A stretch of DNA of 64,000 bases from Roseburia_D yibonii (GTDB lineage Bacteria; Bacillota; Clostridia; Lachnospirales; Lachnospiraceae). Shown here in pieces: positions 26,815 through 35,540 of this stretch (its first letter is position 1; each line of letters begins with the position of its first letter). The stretch is taken from NCBI RefSeq assembly GCF_014297335.1, contig NZ_JACOQH010000003.1, positions 1 through 64,000 of the forward strand. The letters are read 5' to 3'. A model generated the notes under the pieces. That model made no database searches and was not told the origin of the DNA. It saw only the letters and a program-made list of their open reading frames with translations. Both the position numbers and the translations under genes were made by a program.

Positions 26815-26925
26815 CTATTCTCCTTTACTTATTTTAGCCCCTGTAAACAGATAGATATACCCCACCATGACTACCGCTAAGAAAGCCACTATTACCCCGA
26901 TGGTTATCTTTTTCCTTGTTTTCAT
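26815..26925 (-). CDS. 36-residue single-helix membrane peptide
   Basis: The ATG at 26923-26925, behind AGAGGTGAGC, opens a frame MKTRKKITIG followed by a hydrophobic stretch (VIVAFLAVVMVGYIYLF) and a short polar tail GAKISKGE. The layout is a positively charged N-terminus, one membrane helix and a short outside tail. Its last codons contain the flavodoxin ribosome binding site. The N-terminus resembles the anchor of the esterase at 30206-31132, so it may be a remnant of a larger anchored protein or a true small membrane protein. Confidence 0.6.
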   Translation of the reverse strand: MKTRKKITIGVIVAFLAVVMVGYIYLFTGAKISKGE

Positions 26926-26937
26926 TGCTCACCTCTT

Positions 26938-27720
26938 TTATTTCTTCTGTATTTTTGAACCTCCAAACACCTGCGACATCGGCATATGGGCAAGCATCTC
27001 ATCAATAGATTTTACTTCATCCTGAGTCAGCTTTATATCTGCTGATTCCATATTTTCTTCCAGTCTATTTACTTTTCTTGTTCCCGGAATTGGTACGATA
27101 TATGGTTTCTTTGCAAGCATCCAGGCAAGAGAAATCTGTGCAGGCGTGGCATTTTTTTCTTCTGCAATCACTTTCATCCAGGACATAAATTCATTATTTT
27201 CCTTTAATCCTTCTTCTGTAAACTGTGGCATTGCGCTTCGATAATCTCCCGGCTTTTCAAATTCCCCATGGGAATGATATGCTGCTGTCAGTAATCCATT
27301 TGCAAGCGGCGAAAATGCAACAAATCCTATTTTCAATTCTTCAAGCACCGGGAATAATTTCTCATAATCCCTGTACATCATGGAATATCTGTTCTGAATC
27401 GCTGTAACCGGGCATACTTTATGTGCACGTCGAATAATCTCTTCACTGGCTTCTGATAACCCCCAGTGTGTCATTTTTCCCTGCTCCATTAACTCCTTCA
27501 TAGCTCCTGCCGTCTCTTCAATCGGTACAGTCATGTCAATACGATGAATATAATATAAATCAAGATGGTCTGTGTTAAGTCTCATTAAAGATCCATCAAT
27601 CGATGCTTTAATCGTCTCCGGTCGTCCATCAGGAATCAAAGGTTTATTTACAGTTGTTGCAGTTTCATCAAAACGTATCCCACACTTTGATGCAAGGACA
27701 ATTTTGTTTCTATATTTCAA
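26938..27720 (-). pseudogene. 5'-truncated aldo/keto reductase
   Basis: The frame reads through about 260 residues of an aldo/keto reductase (KIVLASKCGIRFD, LYYIHRIDMTVPIEET, SEASEEIIRRAH, PIPGTRKVNRLEEN). The first 75 to 80 residues are missing, including the active-site Asp and Tyr. The only in-frame start is a TTG without a ribosome binding site. The break lies between this TTG and the terminator at 27739-27770. The protein would not bind and reduce substrates as an intact AKR does. Confidence 0.75.
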
Positions 27721-27738
27721 ACTTTACTGTAAGTATAA

Positions 27739-27770
27739 GAAAAAGAGACTCCGGACAGAAGTCTCTCTTT
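27739..27770 (-). terminator. terminator after the flavodoxin lipoprotein gene
   Basis: GAGACT / AGTCTC stem with a nine-base loop followed by TTTTT on the minus strand. Its stem sequence recurs at 31929-31948. Confidence 0.85.
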
Positions 27771-27802
27771 GTTACGATTCCTCCAAATATTTTTATATTC
27801 TT

Positions 27803-28504
27803 TTATAATCCAAGACTGTCTATCCATGAACTGATATCTGATTCAGACGCTCCACCATGGAATCGTTCCCCTTCTTTCCAGTCACCTGTTCCTGTCATCT
27901 CTTCCAGAAGATTACCGCTGTCACCGATTCCCGAGGTCGCTGCTGTACAGAATGGGATGACTGTTTTTCCTGTAAAGTCATTCTCTTTTACAAAGTTATC
28001 TACTGGCCATGCCGCAATTCCCCACCAGATAGGATAGCCAATGTATACCGTATCATATGAATCCCAGTTATCAACTGTTGTAGACACCAGTTCCACATCT
28101 CTTAAGCTCTCATCATCATGTTCTCTTGACACCCGGCTGTCATCATCTGTCCAGTCAAGGTCATCATCTGTATATGGCTCCACAGGCTCTATTTCAAACA
28201 GATCTGCCTCTGTAATTTTTGCTATCTTTTCAGCAACATCTTTTGTATTTCCTGAAGCTGAATAATATACAACCAATGTTTTTCCATTTCCTGTTGATGT
28301 ATTTCCTGTTGATGTATTTTCTGTTGTATCTGTAGTGTTTTCGGAATTTGTATCCGATTCTTCATTTCCAGCCTGGTTTGTACTTGTAGACTGGCTGTCA
28401 TTATTAGAAGCAGACTGGTTTGTATTGCTTGCTCCACATCCTGCCATCAAACCGATTGTCACGATGCATGTTAAGAGTACTGCTGCTATTTTCTTTGTTT
28501 TCAT
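27803..28504 (-). CDS. flavodoxin-domain lipoprotein
   Basis: 233 residues: a lipoprotein signal peptide with lipobox LMAGC (C23), a low-complexity Asn/Ser/Thr/Glu linker to about residue 75, then a flavodoxin fold with the phosphate loop YYSASGNTKDVAEKI and the FMN loop YIGYPIWWGIAAWP. It would carry FMN on the outer face of the membrane, so it probably serves extracytoplasmic electron transfer. The linker holds a short tandem repeat (STGN twice). AGGAGGTGACC precedes the ATG. It is the last gene of an AKR-FMN reductase-flavodoxin operon. Confidence 0.9.
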   Translation of the reverse strand: MKTKKIAAVLLTCIVTIGLMAGCGASNTNQSASNNDSQSTSTNQAGNEESDTNSENTTDTTENTSTGNTSTGNGKTLVVYYSASGNTKDVAEKIAKITEADLFEIEPVEPYTDDDLDWTDDDSRVSREHDDESLRDVELVSTTVDNWDSYDTVYIGYPIWWGIAAWPVDNFVKENDFTGKTVIPFCTAATSGIGDSGNLLEEMTGTGDWKEGERFHGGASESDISSWIDSLGL

Positions 28505-28549
28505 TCTAAGGTCACCTCCTGTCGTATAAAATGTTTGTCACGCTAATTT

Positions 28550-29182
28550 CTATCGGATAAAATTGGTAAATACAAAATCCGGTGCCTTTGGCATTTCAAT
28601 TCCCATTTTTGTCGCAACATTTTTACAGTTAATGAAATATGCCATATTGTTTCCAAGGATCTGCATAACCTGCATTCCTTCGAGATCCTGTTTTACTTCA
28701 TCCGGATTCGTCCCATGTACCATATTCCAATATCTCGATGTGATAATCGGCATCTGCATCAGACCAAAATATTTATTTACCTGATCCCATGTGGCCGTTG
28801 TTCCGGCCCTTCTTGCTGAAATTACCACAGCGGCAGGTTTCAGGCGGAATCTGTCGCCGCCACCGTTTAAATCGGCATAAAAGACTCTGTCCATAAAAGA
28901 TGTGATTGCACCGCCTGCACCACCCCAGTGTACCGGAGTTCCAAATACGAATCCGTCATAATCCCCTGCTATTTCCAGAAATTCATTCACGATATCATCC
29001 AGGATGCATTTATTTTTTTCCTGACATTTTCTGCAGGCAATACATCCTGAAATCGGCTTATTTCCAATCCAGAAAATATCTGTACTTATACCATTTTCAT
29101 TTAATGCACTGGATACTTCACAAAGAGCTGTATAAGTACAGCCATTTTTGTGTGGACTGCCATTGACAAGTAATACTTTCAT
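28550..29182 (-). CDS. NADPH-dependent FMN reductase-like flavoprotein
   Basis: A 210-residue flavodoxin-fold protein of the NADPH-FMN reductase/iron-sulfur flavoprotein group. The phosphate loop is VNGSPHKNGCTYTAL. The cysteine cluster GCIACRKCQEKNKC at about 46-59 could bind an iron-sulfur cluster or act in redox chemistry. FGTPVHWGGAGGAITSFMDR contacts FMN. It starts 18 bases after the upstream AKR stop, so they share a transcript. Confidence 0.87.
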   Translation of the reverse strand: MKVLLVNGSPHKNGCTYTALCEVSSALNENGISTDIFWIGNKPISGCIACRKCQEKNKCILDDIVNEFLEIAGDYDGFVFGTPVHWGGAGGAITSFMDRVFYADLNGGGDRFRLKPAAVVISARRAGTTATWDQVNKYFGLMQMPIITSRYWNMVHGTNPDEVKQDLEGMQVMQILGNNMAYFINCKNVATKMGIEMPKAPDFVFTNFIR

Positions 29183-29200
29183 TGATTTTTCCTCTTATGC

Positions 29201-30088
29201 TTACCAGTTCTTTTTTTCTTTTGAACTGTCATTATTCTTTTTTCTTTCCTCAACCATCTTCACGAACCATTCCACCATATTCGGATCCTGATGCGAGAAG
29301 AAGGAGCTTGTCTTCTTGTCCAGTTCTGCAATAGTCTTCATATCTTCATCAGAAAGTGTGAAATCAAAAACATTAAAGTTTTCTTCCATTCTCTCAATGT
29401 GTGTTGATTTCGGAATAACCACTACCCCTCTCTGAATATGCCAGCGAAGCATAACCTGTGCCGGAGTCTTCTGATATTTTTCTGCAATCTCTGCGATGAC
29501 AGGATTCTCAAAGGTGCCTCCTCTGCCCTCACCGAATGGTGCCCATGCTTCTAACCGGATATCATATTTGTCTGCCCATTCCTTCATCTCTTTCTGCTGA
29601 TTGAAGATGTGGGTTTCCACCTGATTTACCATAGGTTTAATGCGGTTGAAGGATGCAAAATCAACCATTCTGTCTACATAAAAGTTGGAAATTCCGATTG
29701 CTCTGATTTTTCCCTCATCGTACAGATCTTCCAATGCATGGTAAGCACCGTAAGCATCTGAAAATGGCTGGTGAAGCAATACCAGATCCAGATAATCTGT
29801 CTTTAACTTTTTCATGGATTCAAGAACTGATTTCTTTGCTTCTTCATATCCATAATGTTCAACCCACACCTTTGTTGTAAGGAAGATTTCTTCTCTTGGA
29901 ATGCCTGACTTTTGGATTGCATTCCCAACCTCTTCCTCATTAAAATAACTCTGTGCTGTATCAATCGCCCGGTATCCAACTTTTAAAGCATCAAGCACAC
30001 ATCTTTCACATTCCTCTTTTGTTACCTGATATACGCCATATCCCAGTATTGGCATTTTTACACCATTATTTAATGAAATATATTCCAT
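29201..30088 (-). CDS. aldo/keto reductase, AKR5-like
   Basis: A 295-residue NADPH-dependent carbonyl reductase. The catalytic tetrad is complete: D43, Y48, K73 and H106. PKSTHIERMEENFNVFDF marks the cofactor-binding end. The ATG at 30086-30088 has AAGGAGG upstream and is preferred over a start nine codons earlier. The C-terminus is unusually lysine-rich. First gene of an operon with the FMN reductase and the flavodoxin lipoprotein. The substrate is unknown; relatives act on diketogluconate, methylglyoxal and other carbonyls. Confidence 0.9.
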   Translation of the reverse strand: MEYISLNNGVKMPILGYGVYQVTKEECERCVLDALKVGYRAIDTAQSYFNEEEVGNAIQKSGIPREEIFLTTKVWVEHYGYEEAKKSVLESMKKLKTDYLDLVLLHQPFSDAYGAYHALEDLYDEGKIRAIGISNFYVDRMVDFASFNRIKPMVNQVETHIFNQQKEMKEWADKYDIRLEAWAPFGEGRGGTFENPVIAEIAEKYQKTPAQVMLRWHIQRGVVVIPKSTHIERMEENFNVFDFTLSDEDMKTIAELDKKTSSFFSHQDPNMVEWFVKMVEERKKNNDSSKEKKNW

Positions 30089-30141
30089 TGTCGTATCCTC
30101 CTTGTTTTCTTTCATTCATCTTACATTCATACTATAATACT

Positions 30142-30195
30142 GATAGATTCCTTTGAGAAGTTTCGATAAGTTTTTCAGTCTTAACCTTTCGGTTT
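30142..30195 (-). repeat. island intergenic element, copy 1
   Basis: About 50 bases that align along their whole length with 31929-31979, including TTAACCTTT[C/A]GGTTT and a diverged form of the terminator hairpin. It lies upstream of the AKR operon, 55 to 105 bases from the start codon. Confidence 0.55.
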
Positions 30196-30205
30196 ATTCT
30201 GGTTC

Positions 30206-31132
30206 TTACTGATTGAACAGCCATCCCATAATTTCTTTGTCACGACAAAACAGATAGCCACCGCCATGCTGATAAGTGACCGGTGTTCCTTCAAAGTAAT
30301 CTTTATCTTTTACATCCAGTACCACCAGTTTATCAATCTCTGATTCCGATAATCCCTGTTCTTTGTAAAGCTCATGTATCTGCTGGTATGCCTCTTTAAA
30401 AGGTTCTGATCCATAGTATTCGTCGCTTTCGCCAATCACAAAATATACCGGCGTTTTCATCTCCACAACCGGCTCATATGCACCATCCCACTGAGAGCTG
30501 CACATAAGTGCCGCTGTATATAATTCCGGCTGCTTTGCCAATACCAGTGACAGGGTTTCTCCTCCTCCGGAATAACCATTAATATATACTTTCGATGGAT
30601 TAATAATATAATGCGTCAGAAAATACTGTGTCAGTTCAATTGTCTGATCTGCTGATGTCTGTCCCCAGTCATTTAACTGTGGAGCTACAATAATCATATC
30701 GGTAATATACTTCTGTGCTTCAAATCCAAAATCTTCTGTCCGGATATTTTCTCCCACGCCCTGAAAATATAATCCCTGATATCCGGGTAATGTTACATAT
30801 AGTGCATATTCCTTTGTCCCGTCATATGCATCCGGAATATATACATTGTAATGAATGTCCCCTTCATTTGGAGAATGAAGAACATTATCCAGGAGGAAGC
30901 CCCGGTATTCTTCGCTTCCCGGCGTAACATTTTCCAATTCATCTCCGGATGTATTTTTTTCTGTATTTTCTTTTTTCTCATCTGGCTTCTGCTGTACGGT
31001 CTGTACCTGGTTTATTGTTTGTTGATTCTTCTTTTCATCCCTGCCGGGTTTTGAAAAATAGATATATACCATGATTACCATTGCTAAAATAACAACTCCA
31101 ATAATTGTCAGTACTAATTTCCGCTTTTCCAT
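30206..31132 (-). CDS. membrane-anchored alpha/beta hydrolase (esterase-like)
   Basis: 308 residues: one N-terminal membrane helix (about 8-27), a charged Gln/Lys/Glu-rich linker to residue 70, then an alpha/beta-hydrolase domain. The nucleophile elbow is GYSGGGE with S188, and YVTLPGYQG supplies the oxyanion region. It is likely an extracellular esterase or peptidase held at the membrane. It starts 17 bases after the DUF4405 stop, so both are probably one operon. Substrate unknown. Confidence 0.83.
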   Translation of the reverse strand: MEKRKLVLTIIGVVILAMVIMVYIYFSKPGRDEKKNQQTINQVQTVQQKPDEKKENTEKNTSGDELENVTPGSEEYRGFLLDNVLHSPNEGDIHYNVYIPDAYDGTKEYALYVTLPGYQGLYFQGVGENIRTEDFGFEAQKYITDMIIVAPQLNDWGQTSADQTIELTQYFLTHYIINPSKVYINGYSGGGETLSLVLAKQPELYTAALMCSSQWDGAYEPVVEMKTPVYFVIGESDEYYGSEPFKEAYQQIHELYKEQGLSESEIDKLVVLDVKDKDYFEGTPVTYQHGGGYLFCRDKEIMGWLFNQ

Positions 31133-31149
31133 AAATACACCACCTTCTT

Positions 31150-31842
31150 TCAGTATGAACCTTTTCGTTTTCTCTTACCTGTTTTCTTTAAAAACACTCC
31201 ACTATAATATCCAATAAATGCTATCAATATCATTACTGCCAGATAATCCAGCAGAAAAGGAAATATCCCCTTTTCATAATCATAAAATACAAAATGCATC
31301 CTCATAATCAGATAATCTCCTATCTGTCTCCTGTAAAATGCATATAAACCATAACCTGCAATTGTGGTTGCGACAGATCTTGCTGCCCATGTTCTGATGA
31401 CGGATGGATGTTCCCATAATCGTCCTGCCATTGCTACCGCTATATTCCAATGGAATCCGAGATGTAATGACATCACCACCAGTCCCCAGTATGCGCAAAA
31501 CATATGTATCTGTTTGGCTGTCATATATGTTCCGGAAATCTTTATCCATTTAAATATGTGATTTGACAATAATATTCCACTTATCATGGAACCCATTATA
31601 AGAATAAGCATGATGATAACCAGTACTGTCTGTATCACTCTGAACGCATTATATTTTCCTTTCCTTACAGAGGTCACCCATTTATGATTCAGTATGTGAT
31701 GTGAAATAAAAAGCACAAGCATCGCCATACCAATCCACTCATGTGCAGTCTCGCTGAGCAGACTATATGGCATAAGAAGAAGCAAACATATCGTCATTCC
31801 TATATCTATCAATATTTTTGCTGTAAATCGTTTATTTTTCAT
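31150..31842 (-). CDS. DUF4405 cytochrome b-like membrane protein
   Basis: A 230-residue protein with about six membrane helices. Paired histidines sit within or next to helices (TAHEWIGMAM, ISHHILNHKW, QIHMFCAYWG, SLHLGFHWN), a pattern shared with DUF4405 and the b-type cytochrome part of formate dehydrogenase gamma subunits. It may bind haem and pass electrons across the membrane. The neighbouring extracytoplasmic flavodoxin and FMN reductase make a redox role attractive, but this is inference. Confidence 0.75.
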   Translation of the reverse strand: MKNKRFTAKILIDIGMTICLLLLMPYSLLSETAHEWIGMAMLVLFISHHILNHKWVTSVRKGKYNAFRVIQTVLVIIMLILIMGSMISGILLSNHIFKWIKISGTYMTAKQIHMFCAYWGLVVMSLHLGFHWNIAVAMAGRLWEHPSVIRTWAARSVATTIAGYGLYAFYRRQIGDYLIMRMHFVFYDYEKGIFPFLLDYLAVMILIAFIGYYSGVFLKKTGKRKRKGSY

Positions 31843-31921
31843 ATCCTACCTCTTATCTAAAGCATTCATATTGTCTTTATCTGCATATAATATCCTCCAT
31901 TTTCACTTCAGCTAAAGTATA

Positions 31922-31957
31922 ACAAAACGAGACTCCATTAGAAGTCTCGTTTTGTTA
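31922..31957 (-). terminator. terminator of the LysR gene
   Basis: AACAAAACGAGACT pairs with AGTCTCGTTTTGTT around an eight-base loop, with Ts in the distal arm. It lies 45 bases beyond the LysR stop and ahead of the DUF4405 gene. Confidence 0.85.
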
Positions 31958-31980
31958 TTCAGTATTAACCTTTAGGTTTC
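31929..31980 (-). repeat. island intergenic element, copy 2
   Basis: The second copy of the element at 30142-30195. Here the hairpin half is a perfect terminator, and the adjoining dyad is AACCTAAAGGTT. Confidence 0.55.
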
Positions 31981-32000
31981 TACTCGCATGTATTCAATTT

Positions 32001-32891
32001 TTATTTTACCTTGTTAATAGCATTTATCAGCCGCTTAACCTTAATGGACGGTTTTTTCGAATGAAGAATTCCAAACGGCATAGTATAATCCCACTCTACT
32101 GGAATGATTCTGATCAGTGGATGAACACTTTCCCAGCTCTTGAATGCCAGTAATACCTCATTATTGTTTTCGCATCGGTTAAATGCTTCTACATTGTACA
32201 GATTAAAGTCTACAATATTGATTTCAGGATGATTTTTCATCATATCATCCCTTAGCATATCGCCATAATAACTCCATCCTCTTTGCATGAGCATAAGATT
32301 TTCTCCAGCCAGATCATCAAGTGTAATTTTTTCTTTTTTTGCCAGCCTGTGATGAATTGATACCGCCACACAAAATGGTTCTCTTGAAATCTCAGTACCA
32401 TCACAACCTCTGAGTTCAAGCATTGTTTCATCAAAGATTCCAGCTATCACATCAATATTCTTTCCCATATTAGCCAGTATCTCTCTTGCATTCTCTGGTG
32501 TATTTTCAAATGTAATCAATTTAAACTTCATCTCCGGATATATTTTCTGTATCTTAGGCCAAAGTTCCACAAAAACTTCCGGTGGCGTCATCGGAGATAT
32601 TCCAACACGAATGATTTCTTCATTATGATTCATTGCTTCCTGCGCCCGTATCAACGATTCTTTTGAATATTGAATCAGATATTTTGCATCCTGATAGAGC
32701 GATTTACCAGCTTCCGTAATAATAAGACCTCTGTGTGTTCTTTCAAATAATTGCAAATTTAAGCTGTTTTCCAAAGAATTTATCTGTTTAATAACCGCAG
32801 GTGCACTTATATATAATTCTTCTGCCGCTTTACTAAAACTTCCAGCTTCTACAACGCAGATAAATGTATCAAGTTGTGGATTATACATCAT
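32001..32891 (-). CDS. LysR-family transcriptional regulator
   Basis: 296 residues with an N-terminal winged helix (FICVVEAGSFSKAAEELYIS, SAPAVIKQINSLENSLNLQLF) and a periplasmic-binding-like effector domain. AGAGGA lies nine bases before the ATG at 32889-32891, favouring this start over a longer frame that would overlap the displaced rlmD tail. It sits at the head of the redox island and probably controls the DUF4405-esterase and AKR operons. The 15-base imperfect dyad CTATCAGTATTATAG before the AKR gene is a candidate site. Confidence 0.9.
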   Translation of the reverse strand: MMYNPQLDTFICVVEAGSFSKAAEELYISAPAVIKQINSLENSLNLQLFERTHRGLIITEAGKSLYQDAKYLIQYSKESLIRAQEAMNHNEEIIRVGISPMTPPEVFVELWPKIQKIYPEMKFKLITFENTPENAREILANMGKNIDVIAGIFDETMLELRGCDGTEISREPFCVAVSIHHRLAKKEKITLDDLAGENLMLMQRGWSYYGDMLRDDMMKNHPEINIVDFNLYNVEAFNRCENNNEVLLAFKSWESVHPLIRIIPVEWDYTMPFGILHSKKPSIKVKRLINAINKVK

Positions 32892-32914
32892 GTAATTCAT
32901 TCCTCTTTGTGATT

Positions 32915-33136
32915 TTAAATCATCTGAAATGCTTTCAGTGCCCCAATAATTGCCTCTTCTTTCTCCTTCGGACATTGTGGTTGCTTTGCTCCCTCTGACC
33001 TAGGAATATTAAAATTCTCCGCTAATTCAATTCCACACTTCCTCTTCACCTGTGCAATATACAGATTAGATACCTTCATCCCATCATTATACTCTGCAAC
33101 ATACTTCTTTATCTCCTCATAAGTAGCCTGTCTACG
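32915..33136 (-). pseudogene. displaced C-terminal tail of rlmD
   Basis: A 73-codon open stretch without a start reads QATYEEIKKYVAEY, VSNLYIAQVKRKCGI and QPQCPKEKEEAIIGALKAF, then stops. It fits the C-terminal extension of clostridial RlmD/RumA proteins as I remember it, and would join directly to the truncated rlmD end (DLTAAER) if the 50-bp repeat between them were removed. Its codon use is AT-rich like the island. Confidence 0.65.
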
Positions 33137-33185
33137 CTCCGCTTCGGTCCGCGCTGGGCAAAGGTCCCCTGGACCTTTAGCGCCT
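33134..33185 (-). repeat. R1 repeat, copy A, inside rlmD
   Basis: About 50 bases containing a hairpin (AAAGGTCC / GGACCTTT within a GCGC outer clamp) followed by GACCGAAGCGGAGCG. It aligns without gaps to 42181-42235 on the other strand. It supplies the stop codon that now ends rlmD at 33177. Confidence 0.7.
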
Positions 33186-34472
33186 CTCAGCCGCCGTTAA
33201 ATCCATCTCGTCCATGTCAAGTCTCACATTCACATGATGCTTCGCTTCGTGGAGTTTGGACAATAAACATACTGTCTCCACATGCCCCGTAAACGGAAAC
33301 ATATCAAACGGCCGGCACTCTTTCGCCTCATATCCGTGCTTCGTTAAATATTTCACATCCCGCGCCAGCGTCTCCGGATTGCAGGAGACGTATACAATGC
33401 GCTTCGGAGCCAGCTTAACTGCGGAAGAAAGAAACGCCTCATCACTGCCTGCGCGCGGCGGATCCATAAAAAGCACGTCCACCTTTTCTTTGTTTGCTGC
33501 CATTTCTACCATGAATTTACCGGCATCATCGTTATAAAAACGGATGTTTTTCCGGTTATTGCGCTTGGCATTCGTGATCGCATCACGGACTGCATCCCGA
33601 TTTAATTCCACGCCAATGACTTCTCCTGCGGTCTTCGACGCAACCATACCGATCGTTCCGATCCCGCAGTACGCATCAAAGACGCGCTCTTTTCCGGTCA
33701 GTCCGGCATATTTTACTGCTGCCTCATAAAGCTTTTCGGTCTGCACCGGATTGATCTGATAAAACGAAGATGGCGAGATCCGAAACATCAGTCCGCAGAG
33801 TTCATCCTCGATATATCCTTTTCCGTACAACGTGATGTTGCGCTCACCGAGCACCATGCTTGTCCGTTTGTCGTTTACGTTCAATACGACCGTGGAAATT
33901 TCCGGGTGCAGTTTGCGCAGCGCCTTGACAAAATTATTTTTTGACGGAAGGATCGGCGATGCCAGCACCAAAACGACCATGACCTGTCCCGTGGTAAATC
34001 CCCGCCGTACCAGGACATGACGGAGCAGTCCATAGCCCGTGTCCTCATCATAGGTCTTGATCTTAAAGGACTTTAACATGCCACGGATGTCCCGGATGAT
34101 CGCATCCGAAAGTTCATCCTCGATGTCACAGGAATCTACATTGATGACCGTATGCGTTCCTTCTTTGTAAATTCCGGAAATGATGGTTCCGTTTTTTAAA
34201 CGGTCAAACACCGCATGCACCTTATTCCGGTAATGATACGGGTCTTCCATACCGACAATGGGAAGCACCTTACAGTAGCTCCCCATCCATTTTTTTACTT
34301 CCTGTTCTTTTTTTGCAAGCTGTTTTTGATACGGTACACCCTGATATTCACAGCCACCGCACTTTTTCGCAAGCGCACAGCCATCCGCTTTTTTCCATGT
34401 GGCAGGCTTTCTTTCCGGGCTCTGTTTTTTGCCCGTCGTCTGCTTTCGGTCTGTATATTTTTTTTCTTTCAT
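33177..34472 (-). CDS. rlmD: 23S rRNA (uracil-5)-methyltransferase RlmD/RumA
   Basis: 431 residues. The [4Fe-4S] cysteines C32, C38, C41 and C115 are present, as are the SAM loop FDAYCGIGTIG (265-275), MDPPRAG at 336-342 and the catalytic cysteine C364 in YVSCNPETLARD. It methylates a uridine in 23S rRNA with SAM. The reading frame ends early at AERR because the R1 repeat brings in a stop; the lost tail lies just beyond. The catalytic domain is complete, so activity may persist. The start codon is adjacent to the corA stop. Confidence 0.92.
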   Translation of the reverse strand: MKEKKYTDRKQTTGKKQSPERKPATWKKADGCALAKKCGGCEYQGVPYQKQLAKKEQEVKKWMGSYCKVLPIVGMEDPYHYRNKVHAVFDRLKNGTIISGIYKEGTHTVINVDSCDIEDELSDAIIRDIRGMLKSFKIKTYDEDTGYGLLRHVLVRRGFTTGQVMVVLVLASPILPSKNNFVKALRKLHPEISTVVLNVNDKRTSMVLGERNITLYGKGYIEDELCGLMFRISPSSFYQINPVQTEKLYEAAVKYAGLTGKERVFDAYCGIGTIGMVASKTAGEVIGVELNRDAVRDAITNAKRNNRKNIRFYNDDAGKFMVEMAANKEKVDVLFMDPPRAGSDEAFLSSAVKLAPKRIVYVSCNPETLARDVKYLTKHGYEAKECRPFDMFPFTGHVETVCLLSKLHEAKHHVNVRLDMDEMDLTAAERR

Positions 34473-35414
34473 TTATAACATCTTCTTCTTTCTTAATATT
34501 AACAGCGTCAGCAGACAGATGACCAGTGTCAGCAGACAGATGATTCCAAAACCATTTGCGGTATTTGCAAACGGCATCCATTTTTCATTTACATTCATTC
34601 CATAAAGACCGGATATGACGGTCGGGATTGCCATAACAATAGTGATCGAGGTCAGATATTTCATGACGTTGTTCAGCCGGTTATCCAAAATGGAAGACAG
34701 AAGTTCTCTGGTTCCATTGATGATATCACGGTAGATGGAGGTCATCTCGATCGCCTGTTTGTTCTCGACTATGACATCTCCGAGCAGTTCCTGATCCTCC
34801 GGGTACTGCTTTAATCTCGTATAACGGGACAGACGGTCAAGCACCACGCCATTGGCACGCAGTGATGTCGCGAAGTAGACCAGCGTGGATTCCAGGCTGT
34901 GCAGATCGATCAGATCCTCATCCTCTGTATTTTCTCCGACTCTCTCCTCGATCGCCGTACGTTTTTTATCAATAATACGCAGATCGCTCTGATAAAGCGC
35001 CGCCGTCTGAAACAGGATCTGATAGACAAATCGCATCTTCTTCTTCGTGCTGAAATCCCGCACCCTGCGCTTCACAAAATGCTGCAGCACCGGCGTTTCC
35101 TCGGTGCAAACGGTAATGATCGCGCCCTGCGTGAGCAGGATACCGAGCGGGACTGTAATATAAGTCTCCACATCATGATTGACTTCTATGGACGGGATAT
35201 CCACAAGGATCAACGTGTAACCGTCCTCAAGTTCGATACGGGAACTCTCCTCATCATCGAGAGCTGCTCTTATGTCGGTAATATCTATATCAAAATAATC
35301 GGCAATTTTTTGGGATTCTTCCATCGAGGGGCTTGTCATCTGAACCCAGACGCCTTCTTCAAGCTGTTCACGTTCTTCTATGATCTGTTCCTCTGTTTTG
35401 TATATTTTCAGCAT
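34473..35414 (-). CDS. corA: magnesium/cobalt transporter CorA
   Basis: A 313-residue pentameric ion channel subunit: a cytoplasmic alpha/beta funnel, a long helix, and two C-terminal membrane helices joined by a loop starting with YGMNVNEKWMPF, which carries the GMN selectivity motif. AGGAGGTAGTGTC precedes the ATG. The stop is immediately followed by the rlmD start, so the two genes share a transcript. It is a second, diverged copy relative to 11124-12020. Confidence 0.92.
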   Translation of the reverse strand: MLKIYKTEEQIIEEREQLEEGVWVQMTSPSMEESQKIADYFDIDITDIRAALDDEESSRIELEDGYTLILVDIPSIEVNHDVETYITVPLGILLTQGAIITVCTEETPVLQHFVKRRVRDFSTKKKMRFVYQILFQTAALYQSDLRIIDKKRTAIEERVGENTEDEDLIDLHSLESTLVYFATSLRANGVVLDRLSRYTRLKQYPEDQELLGDVIVENKQAIEMTSIYRDIINGTRELLSSILDNRLNNVMKYLTSITIVMAIPTVISGLYGMNVNEKWMPFANTANGFGIICLLTLVICLLTLLILRKKKML

Positions 35415-35540
35415 GACACTACCTCCTCGTCCGATTTTTTACGCAGTACGGGCACATACACCTGTAACAGTATAGCATTCCTTTTTCCAATTTTCAATGA
35501 CGGAAACTTGCGTTTTTCTCATGATGCCGGAAACCCAAAG

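Noticed and set aside
28270..28330. Short tandem repeat TGTTGATGTATTTCC
   Set aside because: It encodes the Ser-Thr-Gly-Asn linker of the flavodoxin lipoprotein, an ordinary low-complexity spacer.
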